In this document: one piece after another, positions 51,173 to 61,300 of the stretch | How positions within the stretch are numbered: the first letter of the stretch is position 1 | How the letters are laid out: every line of letters starts with the position of its first letter | Source of the DNA: Streptomyces sp. MNU76 | GTDB lineage: Bacteria; Actinomycetota; Actinomycetes; Streptomycetales; Streptomycetaceae | DNA: 64,000 bases | Direction of reading: 5' to 3' | Assembly: GCF_020982545.1 (NCBI RefSeq) | Contig: NZ_JAJKLK010000008.1 | Location: forward strand, 310,001-374,000 | Notes under the pieces: model-generated | What the model was told of the DNA's origin: nothing | The model's input: only the letters and a program-made list of their open reading frames with translations | The model's database searches: none | Position numbers and translations under genes: made by a program

Positions 51173-52237
51173 ATGACAGGAATAACCCATGGGGCGCCAA
51201 GGGATCGAATTACCCAAACTTCCGCTGGCGTTCATTTAATAGCTTCCCCGTCGGAATACATTCCGGACGGTATCTACCTCGACCTTTCGCAGTCCCTTGG
51301 TCGACGTGTGCGTCTGAAATGCGAGGGCCTCAACCTCACAGGTTCCGTGAAGGTCAAGGCTGCGGCTGAGATGGTTGATTCCGCGGAGCGGTCCGCACTT
51401 CTGCAGCCGGGCGGCCGCATCGTCGAGTCGTCCTCGGGCAGCCTCGGTGTGGCACTCGCCATGATCTCTGCCGATCGTGGTTACGACTTCACCTGCGTCA
51501 CCGACAACCGCTGCAACGAACGCAACCTCCGCCTCATGCGGGTGTACGGGGCCAATGTCGTCGTCATTGACGAGCCAGATCCTGTCGAAGGCCTGCTCGG
51601 GGCCCGCCTGCGGTATGTCGCCGACCTCTGCGCACGCGAACCGGACGTACTTTGGCTCAACCAGTACGCCAATGACAGCAATTGGCTCGCTCACTACAAG
51701 ACCACCGGCCCGTCGATCGCGAATGCCTGCCCCGACGCGGAGATGGTGTTCATCGGAGCGGGCACGACCGGCACGCTCACCGGGTGCGCACGTTATCTCA
51801 AGCAGGTCGGGCATCCGGCCAAAATCATCGGCGTCGACAGCACCGGTTCCGTGACGTTCGGCGGACCGCCCGGCCCTAGACATATTCCGGGACTCGGAAC
51901 GGGCCGCCGCCCGGAGATCGTCGATGAAAGCGTCATAGACGAGATCATCATGGTTCCGGAAGAGGACACCATCCGCATGTGCCGGACCATGGCGGCGCGC
52001 GGTTATCTCTTCGGCGGATCTACGGGAACCGTACTCGCGGGAATGATGCATCGAATATCCATGGAACGGGCCGATATGCCGGTCGTCGCAATTTCCCCGG
52101 ATTTCGGTGAACGATACCTGGATTCCATCTACGACGACGAATGGGTCAAGGACCGGTTCGACCTGGGTGGCGGTACCGCGCAGATCACTCGCCGCCGGGT
52201 GGCGGTACCGGTGGCAGACGGCCAGGGGGTCATCTGA
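51173..52237 (+). CDS. sbnA: SbnA/VioB-type 2,3-diaminopropionate biosynthesis enzyme
   Basis: A 354-residue PLP-dependent fold-type II enzyme of the cysteine-synthase family. KCEGLNLTGSVKVKAA holds the PLP Lys, ESSSGSLGVALAMISADRGY the substrate loop, and GAGTTGTLTGCARYLKQVG the PLP phosphate loop. In SbnA, O-phosphoserine and glutamate give N-(2-amino-2-carboxyethyl)-glutamate, which SbnB oxidises to L-2,3-diaminopropionate; VioB-type homologues feed capreomycin-like peptides. ATG 51173 (GGAAAG upstream); GTG 51140 possible. Codon 22 (51236-51238) is TTA, rare in Streptomyces and read by the bldA tRNA. Codon use (ATA, ATT, CAA, ACT) is unlike its neighbours. Confidence 0.8.
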   Translation: MTGITHGAPRDRITQTSAGVHLIASPSEYIPDGIYLDLSQSLGRRVRLKCEGLNLTGSVKVKAAAEMVDSAERSALLQPGGRIVESSSGSLGVALAMISADRGYDFTCVTDNRCNERNLRLMRVYGANVVVIDEPDPVEGLLGARLRYVADLCAREPDVLWLNQYANDSNWLAHYKTTGPSIANACPDAEMVFIGAGTTGTLTGCARYLKQVGHPAKIIGVDSTGSVTFGGPPGPRHIPGLGTGRRPEIVDESVIDEIIMVPEEDTIRMCRTMAARGYLFGGSTGTVLAGMMHRISMERADMPVVAISPDFGERYLDSIYDDEWVKDRFDLGGGTAQITRRRVAVPVADGQGVI

Positions 52238-55200
52238 TGGCTGAGCCTCACAACATCATAGGACTGTTCGAGAAGCAGGCACAGGAGTCGCCGGACAGTA
52301 CAGCGGTCGTCTTCGGCGACGACCGGCTGACCTACCGGGAACTGCGCGAAGAGGCACGTCGTGTGGCCGGTCGGCTGCGAGGGCTCGGGGTCGGCCCCGA
52401 GACCCTTGTCGGCATGGCGTTTCCGCGGTCCGCGGACGCTGTGGTCTGCATGCTCGGGATCGTCCTGGCAGGCGGCGCCTACCTCCCCGTGAATCCTGCC
52501 TTCCCCGCCGAGCGGCTCAGTCGTGTGCTCGGCGACGCGCGTACACCCCTGGTGGTGTGTGCCCCCGAGACCGCCGAGACCATGCGCCGGGCACTCCCGG
52601 AGGGCACCGTCCTGCGCACGCTCCCGGAGCTGTTCGCCGACGACGCCGCGCCGGCGGACAGCGAACTGCCGCAGGCCGTCCCCGCGGACGCCCTGGCGTA
52701 CGTGATGTACACCTCAGGCAGCACCGGGCGCCCCAAGGGCGTCATGGTGGAACACCGGGGGGTGGTGCGCCTGGTCAAGGACACCGACTACTTCGGGTTC
52801 TCACCGGACGAGCGTTTCCTGCTGACCGGAGCCCTGGAGTTCGACGCCTCGACCTTCGAGATCTGGGGCGCGCTCTTGAACGGGGCCGTCCTGCACATCG
52901 TCGACCAGGAGACACTGGTCGTCCCGCAGCGTCTGAAGCGGGCCCTGAAGCAGGCGCAGGCGACGGTCCTCTGGCTGACCGCACCGCTGTTCAACCAGCT
53001 CGTCGACGAGGACGTCCTGCTGTTCGAGGGCCTCGGCACGCTCCTGGTGGGGGGCGACGCCCTTTCCTGTCCCCACGTGAACCGGGTGCTCGAGGCCTGC
53101 CCGGACCTGCGGCTGCTCAACGGCTACGGCCCCACCGAGAACACCACCTTCACGACCGTCTTTCCTGTCGAGCGCTCCTACGAGTCGGCCATTCCGATCG
53201 GCCGCCCGATCGCCGGGACCACCACTCGTGTTCTCGACAGCGAGCTGCGTCCGGTGCCGACCGGACAGATCGGCGAGCTGTTCACCGGGGGCCTGGGGCT
53301 CGCGCGCGGCTACCTGCACAACCCCGAGGCGACGGTGAAGAGTTTCCTCACGCTCGACGGCGAGCGCTACTACCGCACCGGCGACCTGGTCAGCGCGGAC
53401 TCCACGGGCGTGCTGTCGTTCCACGGCCGCAGCGACGACCAGGTGAAGATCCGCGGCCACCGGGTTGAGGTGAAAGAGGTCAACAGCGCACTCCTGGACG
53501 TCCCGGGCGTGCGCGACGCGTACACCGCCGTCCAGGACTCCGCAACGGGAAAGAAGCTGATCAGCTACGCCGTCACGGACCAAGAGGGCGACGAGGACAT
53601 CGTGCTCAGCGAGCTGCGGCGCCGTCTCCCCTCGTACATGTGCCCAGAGCGGATCGTGCGGATCCCCCGGTTGCCGCTCAATGCCAACGGCAAGGTGGAC
53701 ATCACCCGGCTGCCCGCTCCGGCTACCTCCGTACGCCCCTTCACCGGGCGGCTGAGCCCCGAGGAGGAGAAGCTGGCCGCTCTCTGGGCGGAGGTGCTGC
53801 ACCGCGAACCCGAGCTGATCGGCCCGGACAGCGACTTCTTCGAGCTGGGCGGGACATCCATCACAGCCGGAGCCCTCATCGGCAGGATCGGGCGCGTGCT
53901 GGGTGTGGCGCTGAGCTTCCAGGAGCTGTTCGCCACGCGCACGCTGCGCGGCATGACGCGCAGCGTGGCGGAGGGCGAGCCTCAGTCCTTCGCTGCCATC
54001 GCGGAGATACCGGCCGGCGGTGACCTGCCCCTGCATCCTCAGCAGCGTGGCCTGTACGCCCTGTGGCAGCTCGACGAGGAGTCGCTCGCGTACAACGTCC
54101 CGGCGCGTCTGGACGTGAGCGGGCACCTGGACCCCGAGCGGCTGCGGACCGCCCTGCGGCAGCTGGCGGGGCGTCATGACGCTCTGCGGACGCACTTCGT
54201 CACCGAGGTGGACGCTCAGGGCGGGCCCCAGGTGCGGCAGGTCGTCCAGGGCGCGGTGAACGTGCCGCTCGAGGTCCTGTCCCGTTCCGGGGCGCGGACG
54301 GACGAGGACGTCGTCGCCCGGTTCGTCCGCCCCTTCGACCTGGGGAACGGCCCGCTGCTACGGGCTCTGCTCGTGCAGGACGAGGACGGTGACGACCGCA
54401 TTTATCTGGACGTTCACCACATCGTCTTCGACGGGGTGTCGCTCGCGCTCCTGGTCGACGAACTCCTCGACCTCTACGTCGGCGTCCGGCCCGAGGAACC
54501 GGCCGCCACCTACGCCGTGGCCGGCCGGTGGCTGGACGGAGAGCTGGAGACCGGTCGGTTCGCGCGGGACGGTGCGTACTGGCTGGAGCGGTTCCGGGAC
54601 GCACCGCCGCCCCTGGACCTGCCGACGGACCACCCGCGTCCCGCCATCCGCAGCACCCGGGGTGCCGTGGTGCGACGCGAGCTGGGGACGGCGTGTCAGG
54701 ACGCAGTGCGTCGTTGCGCCGCCGCTCACTCGGTCACCGACTTCTCCGTCCTGCTGATCGCCTACGCCACCGTACTGGCCCGGCTCAGCGGGCAACGGGA
54801 ACTTGTCGTCGGTTGTCCGATGAGCGGGCGGGTGCATCCCGACCTGGACCGTGTGATCGGCATGTTCGTCAACACGGTTGCGCTGCGCCTGCAGATCGAC
54901 GACAGCGCGACACTGGGTGACCTGCTGGCCCAGGCCGGCCGTGAGCACCGCAGCGGGCTGACCCACCAGGCCTATCCGTTCGACCGGCTGGTGGAGCAGG
55001 TGGCGCCCCAGCGGGATCTGAGCCGCAACGCGCTCTTCGACGCCTTCTTCGCGCTCCAGAACATCGACTTCCACGTCTTCCGCAAGCACGGGCGTCGCGT
55101 CACGGTCTCGCTGTTGCATCCCGGCACCAGCCGCTTCGACCTCAACCTGCAGGCATACCAGCGCCCGCAGGGGCTGCGCCTCGAACTCGAGTACTCAACC

Positions 55201-55365
55201 GCTCTGTTCACGCGGCAGTCGGCGGAGTCCCTGCTGGAGCAGATCGTGGCCGCCCTCGACGAGGTGCTGCACCGTCCCGGCCTTCCCGTATTCCCGCCGG
55301 CAACCAGGTCCGCCGAGCCGCCGACGGCCGTGCTCACCGCACCTGCCACCGACTTCGCTTTCTAG
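52237..55365 (+). CDS. NRPS 1: A-PCP-C
   Basis: A 1042-residue synthetase. Adenylation domain (about 8-500): YTSGSTGRPKGVMVEH, GYGPTENTTF, GELFTGGLGLARGY, YRTGDLV, NANGKVD. Residues lining the pocket, aligned by eye to GrsA, read D A F W L G G T F K, close to published valine codes (D203 is the first). Carrier protein (about 505-575) with LGGTSI, Ser541. Condensation domain (about 590-1015) with intact HHIVFDG (727-733). It would load Val and condense it with the next module's amino acid. Start ATG overlaps the SbnA stop (TGATG). About 30 residues of Pro/Thr-rich tail may dock to NRPS 2. Confidence 0.88.
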   Translation: MAEPHNIIGLFEKQAQESPDSTAVVFGDDRLTYRELREEARRVAGRLRGLGVGPETLVGMAFPRSADAVVCMLGIVLAGGAYLPVNPAFPAERLSRVLGDARTPLVVCAPETAETMRRALPEGTVLRTLPELFADDAAPADSELPQAVPADALAYVMYTSGSTGRPKGVMVEHRGVVRLVKDTDYFGFSPDERFLLTGALEFDASTFEIWGALLNGAVLHIVDQETLVVPQRLKRALKQAQATVLWLTAPLFNQLVDEDVLLFEGLGTLLVGGDALSCPHVNRVLEACPDLRLLNGYGPTENTTFTTVFPVERSYESAIPIGRPIAGTTTRVLDSELRPVPTGQIGELFTGGLGLARGYLHNPEATVKSFLTLDGERYYRTGDLVSADSTGVLSFHGRSDDQVKIRGHRVEVKEVNSALLDVPGVRDAYTAVQDSATGKKLISYAVTDQEGDEDIVLSELRRRLPSYMCPERIVRIPRLPLNANGKVDITRLPAPATSVRPFTGRLSPEEEKLAALWAEVLHREPELIGPDSDFFELGGTSITAGALIGRIGRVLGVALSFQELFATRTLRGMTRSVAEGEPQSFAAIAEIPAGGDLPLHPQQRGLYALWQLDEESLAYNVPARLDVSGHLDPERLRTALRQLAGRHDALRTHFVTEVDAQGGPQVRQVVQGAVNVPLEVLSRSGARTDEDVVARFVRPFDLGNGPLLRALLVQDEDGDDRIYLDVHHIVFDGVSLALLVDELLDLYVGVRPEEPAATYAVAGRWLDGELETGRFARDGAYWLERFRDAPPPLDLPTDHPRPAIRSTRGAVVRRELGTACQDAVRRCAAAHSVTDFSVLLIAYATVLARLSGQRELVVGCPMSGRVHPDLDRVIGMFVNTVALRLQIDDSATLGDLLAQAGREHRSGLTHQAYPFDRLVEQVAPQRDLSRNALFDAFFALQNIDFHVFRKHGRRVTVSLLHPGTSRFDLNLQAYQRPQGLRLELEYSTALFTRQSAESLLEQIVAALDEVLHRPGLPVFPPATRSAEPPTAVLTAPATDFAF

Positions 55366-55375
55366 GGACCGCTAC

Positions 55376-58300
55376 ATGAGTAACGTCATTGCACTTCAGC
55401 AGGCGCTGCGCGCCCACCCCGAGCAGGCTGCGTACTGGCGGGCACAGCGGCATGCGTGGACCGAGCCGACCGTTCTGGTCCGGGACCATCTGCGCCGGAA
55501 TCCCGAGGCCGGCCGGCAGGTGCAGGCAGCGATCCCCCCTTCGGCGGTCGCGGCGGCCGACAAGCTCACCAGCGGCGACCCGATGCTGCAGCGGGTGCTG
55601 GCCGGCGCAGTGCTCGCGCTGCTGGCCGCCCGCGCCACCGACCGGCAGGACGTGACCGTCTTCGTTCCGGTCGCCGGCACAGCCGTTCCGCTCTCGGTTC
55701 CGGTCGCGGCCGATCAGACCGGCCGCGGCCTGCTCACCGCGCTTCGGGCGCGCTACCTGGAGGCGGCCGAGCACCTCGACATCCCCGTGCAGGCGCTCCT
55801 GCGGCACGAGCAGCAGCAGCCGAGCGACATGATGCTGACGCTGGACTCCCAGCTCACGCCGGACCATGCCGAACAGGCAGGTTGCCCGGTCCTGTTCGAT
55901 GTGCGGGCCGACACGGTCGCCGTCCACTTCGACCCCCGGCTGTTCACCTCCGGCACCGCCCAGCGGCTCGCCGACACCTACGCCCAGCTGTACGCCGTGT
56001 TGCTCGCCGACCCCGCAGCCCCTCTCGCGGCACACCTCGCCGCCGACGAGGCCGAAATCGCCGCGATCACCGGCGAGTTCAACGATACCGAGGCGCCGTT
56101 CCCTCACACCCGGACGCTGCACAGCTTCCTGGAGAAACGGTCCTCCGGCGACCCGTCGGCGATCGCCGTCGCCGACGACGCCACGACCTACGGCGAGCTG
56201 AACGCGGCTGCCAACCGCCTCGCCCGTGTGCTGCGCTCTCGCGGCGTACAGGCCGGCACCGTCGTGGGCGTGTGCCTGCCGCGCTCCAAGGACATGCTGG
56301 TCGCAATCTACGCGATCCTCAAGGCCGGCGGCGCCTATCTGCCGGTCGATCCCACCCTGCCGCGCAACCGCGTGGACTACATCCTCGACCACAGCGGAAC
56401 CGCCCTGGTGGTGACCACGGACGAGACCCGCGAGGTCGTCGCCGACCGCGGGACGGTCGAGGTGACGGCCGCCTACGACGACACCCTCGACCCGCGCGAT
56501 CTCGAACCTCTGAGCGGGCCCGATGACTTGGCGTACGTCATCTACACGTCCGGCTCCACGGGCAGGCCGAAGGGCGTCATGGTCGAACACCGCGCCATCG
56601 TGAACCGCCTCTGGTGGATGCAGCGGGCCTACCCGTTGGGCGGCGACGACGTCGTCCTGCACAAGACGCCCTTCACCTTCGACGTCTCCGTGTGGGAGAT
56701 CTTCTGGTGGTCCCTCGCGGGCGCCTCCGTGGTCACCCTGCCGGGCGGCGAGGAGAAGAACCCGGAGCGGATCGTGGAGCGCATCGTCACGGCCGGTGTG
56801 ACCACGCTGCACTTCGTGCCTCCCATGCTCAACGCGTTCCTCCAGTACGTCTCGGCGACCGGCACCGAGGGCCCGCTGAGCACCGTGCGCCGGGTCTTCG
56901 CCAGCGGTGAGGCGCTCGCCGTCGCGCACGCCGAACTGTTCCAGAAGGTCATCGGCGCCCATGCCCGGCTGGTGAACCTGTACGGCCCCACCGAGGCTGC
57001 CGTCGATGTCACCCACCAGCCGTGCGACACGGTAGACAGCACCCGGTCGATTCCCATCGGGCGCCCCATCGACAACATCCGCCTCTACGTTCTTACACGC
57101 GACGGGGCACACGCCCCGCTGGGCACCCCGGGCGAGCTGTGCATCGCCGGAGTGGGTCTGGCGCGCGGCTACCTCAACGCACCCGAGCTGACCGAGGAGC
57201 GTTTCCCACTCCATCCGTTCGAGCCGGCCAGCCGTATCTACCGCACGGGTGACCTGGCACGTCGGCTGTCCGACGGGACGATCGAATACCTCGGCCGCAT
57301 CGACACGCAGGTCAAGATTCGCGGATACCGCATTGAGCTGGGCGAGATCGAGCATGTCGCGGGCGTCTGCCCGGGAGTCACCACCTGCGCCGTGACCGCG
57401 GTGGAGGACACCTCAGGGGAAAAGTCCCTTGCCGCCTACGTGGTCGCCTCAGCCGGCTTCGGCACTGACGCGCTGCGCCGGCACCTCGCCGCGGAACTGC
57501 CGTCCTACATGGTTCCGCAGCACATCGTCGAGGTCGACGCCATCCCGACCAACCACAACGGCAAGCGCGATCTCAAGGCGCTGCCGCGGCCCACGACCAC
57601 GGCCACCGGCTCGGACGCCGCGGCTCCCGTCGTGGCGCCGCGCACCTCCACCGAGCAGGCACTCGCCGTCATCTGGAGCGAGGTCCTCGGCGTGGAGACG
57701 GTCGGCGTCCACGACAACTTCTTCGCCCTCGGCGGCGACTCGATCAAGTTCATCGGTGTCCTGGCCCGGGCTCGTGCCGCCGGTCTGCGGTTCTCCTTCC
57801 AGGACCTGTTCGCCCACCCGACCGTGGGTGAACTCGCCGGCGTCGCCGAGACCGGGGAAGCCTCCGGGGCCGGAAACGAGGCCCCGGTCCCCGTCGAGCC
57901 GTTCGCGCTGCTCACCCCGGCGGACCGTGCGGCCCTGCCACCGGGCTCGGTCGACGCCTACCCGATGTCCCAGCTGCAGATCGGCCTGATCTACGAGGCC
58001 GCCCGCAGCGATGTCGAAGGCCTCTACCACGACATCCTCAGCTACCCCGTCGGCGAGAGCGTCGACGTCGGCCTGTTCGAGCGGGCCGTCGCGCATGTCG
58101 CGGGCCGTCATGCGGTGTTCCGCACCTCGTTCCACCTGCACGGATTCAGCGAGCCGATTCAGGTCGTGCACGCCGAGGTCCCGTCCCCGCTCACCGTGCA
58201 CGACCTGCGCACGCTGTCCGCCGGCGAACGCCAGGCAGCCCTGGAAGACTTCTCGCGGGAGGAGTTGCGCGCCGGCTTCGGCGACGGTACCCCCGACCTG

Positions 58301-61300
58301 GTCCGCGTTCACCTGCACCTGCTGGGACCCGAGGAGTTCCAGTACTCACTCAGCTACCACGACGCCGCCCTCGACGGCTGGAGCGTCAACACCATCCACC
58401 GCGACCTCTTCACCGCCTACTTCGCCCTGCTCGACGGCCGCGAGCCCGAGGCTCCCACGTACGACGTGTCCTACCGCGACTTCATCTCTCTGGAGCGACA
58501 GGCACTGGACTCCGGCGAGCAGCGCGCCTTCTGGCTGGACCTGATGACGGACGCGCAGAGCACCCAGCTGCCGCGCCACCGGGCCCAGACCCCACCGGGC
58601 GAGGACCTTCCCGAGGTCGTCATCCATGACGTCGGCCTCCCCGAGGGGCTGTCCGCGCGGTTGATCGAGCGTGCCCACCAGCTGCGCCTTCCGGTCAAGT
58701 CGCTGCTGCTCGCCGCGCACATCGCGGTGCTCGGTTTCGTCGCCGGCACGAACGACGTCCTGACCGGCTACGAGCACTCCGGACGCCCGGAGACGGAGGG
58801 CGGCGAGACCGTCCCCGGCCTGTTCCTCAACACCGTGCCGTTTCGGCTGCGTCTGCCCGACGACGGCACCTGGGCCGACCTGGCGCGTTCGGCGTACGAG
58901 GCGGAGAGCGACATGCTGCCGCACCGCCGCTTCCCCATGGCGGAGATCAAGCGCGCGGTCGGCAGTCGGGAGATGCTTTTCGAGACGGTCTTCAACTTCA
59001 CTCACTTCCACGTGCTGAAGAGCCTGGGAGAGCGGGACGGGTTTGCTCTGGTCCGCTCTGTCGTCAATGCGCAGACGGAGTTCCCCTTCCGTGCCGAGTT
59101 CTCCCAGGACGCGGTCTCCGACGAGGTGCTGCTGAGCATCCACTACCACCCGGACGTCCTCGACGCGGCTCAGACAGCACGCATGGGAAGCTACTACACC
59201 CAGGCCCTCACCCTGCTGGCGAGCGAGCCTGACCAGCCGCTCGGCGCGACCTCGCTGATGAGCGCTGAGGAACAGGCCCTGCTGCGGGGGTTCAGTGGTG
59301 GGCCCCGGATGGAGTTGCCCGAGGGCACCTTCGTCGACGCGTTCGCCGCGTCGGTCCGGCGCCATCCCGACGCCATCGCCGTGCGGCATGGTGAGCGGGG
59401 CCTGACGTATGCCCAACTGGACGAGGAGTCAGACCGATTCTGCGCCTTCCTCGCCAGTCGGGGTGTGCGCGCCGGTGACGTGGTGACGACCATGCTGCCG
59501 CGTGGCATGGCCTGGGCGGTGACCGTCCTCGCCCTGCTGAAGAGCGGCGTCGTGTACCTGCCGCAGGAGCGCGCCTACCCCGCCGACCGCATCGCCTCCG
59601 TGCTCCGCCGCAGTGGCTGCCGCCATGTCGTCGCAGCCGACGAGGATGCCGCCCGCCTGCGGAGCGTGCTGGACGAAAGGCTCGACGGCATCGAGGTCCT
59701 CGCCTATGAGCAGGCCGCCTCGGTCGCTCCGGCCGCGCCCGCCACCCGGCCGGGTCCGGACGATGTCGCGTACATCATCTTCACCTCCGGTTCCACCGGG
59801 GAGCCTAAGGGCGCGACGATCCGCCACTCGGGCATGCTGAACCACCTGCTGGCCAAGGAACTCGACCTCAAGCTCGCCAAGTCCGACCGGGTGGCGCAGA
59901 TCGCCACCCAGTGCTTCGACATCTCGGTGTGGCAATTGCTCGTCGCCTGGATGTGCGGCGGCAGCACCGTGATCTACGGGCAGGACGAGATCGTCGAGGC
60001 GGGTGCGTTCCTCGCGGCTCTGCGCGAGGACGGCATCACCATCCTCGAAGTCGTTCCCTCCTACATGGACGCGCTGCTCACCGAGGTCGAGCAGCGCCCG
60101 GCCGGCCTGCCCGACCTGCGGTTCAACATGGTGACGGGCGAGCCCCTGCCGCCCGGCCTGACACGCCGCTGGTTCGCGCACTACGACGTCCCGCTCGTCA
60201 ACGCCTACGGCCCCACGGAGGCATCCGACGACGTCACGCACCACGTCATCGAGCACCCGGTGCAGGACACCCGGACCCCTGTCGGACGGCCGGTCGTCAA
60301 CACCGGCATCCATGTCGTGGGCTCCGATGACACGCCGCGTCCCATCGGCGGTTACGGCGAGATCTGTGTAACCGGCGCGGGTGTGGGACTCGGCTACGTC
60401 AACGACGAGGAGCGCACCGCCGCGGTCTTCGTCGCCAACACCCTCGATGACCGGTCGCAGGTCATGTACCGCACTGGCGACGTGGGGCGCTGGCTGCCCG
60501 ACGGCAACCTGGACTGCGCGGGCCGCGTCGACCACCAGGTCAAGGTGCGCGGCCACCGCATCGAGCTGTCCGAGATCGACAGCGCCCTGGAACGGCTGCC
60601 CGGAGTGGACGGTGCCGTCACCCTGGCCCGAGAACTACGCGGCGAGAAGCGGCTCGTGGCGTTCTACTGCGGTACGGCGGAGCCCGACCTGCCCACGTTC
60701 CACGCCGGTCTGTCGGCTTCGCTGCCCGCCTACATGCACCCCGAGATCCTGGTGCGCATGGCGGAGTTCCCGCTCACCGGGAACGGCAAGGTCGACCGCA
60801 AGGCCCTTGCCCGCCACGACCTGGCCGCCGTCAGCCGCACCGACGTCGTGCCCCCGGCGGACGAGGACGAGCGGCTGGTACGGGACCTGTTCGCCGAGGT
60901 GCTGGGCCATGACCCGAAGACCGTCGGCGTCACCGACAACTTCTTCGAGATCGGTGGCCACTCACTGGCCGCGATGAAGGTCGCGGCGGCCACCGAAGGC
61001 CGTATCTCGCTGCGGGACCTGCTGGCCCAGCCCACGGCACGGCATCTGGCACGAGGGCTCGTGCGGCAGACCGGCACCCAGCGCGACCTCCTGGTCGACC
61101 TCACCGCGGCCGCGGGCGGCGCGGGCGACCGGCCGCGGGCGACCGTGGTGTGTGTTCCCTTCGCGGGAGGCAGCGCGGTCAGCTACGTCGCCCTCGCCAG
61201 GGAATTCGGCCAGGCGGGAATGCCGGTCCGCGTGCTCGGCGTGGAACTGCCCGGACGTACCCGACACGACAGTTTCGCTCCCGTCCCAGTGGAACAGCTC

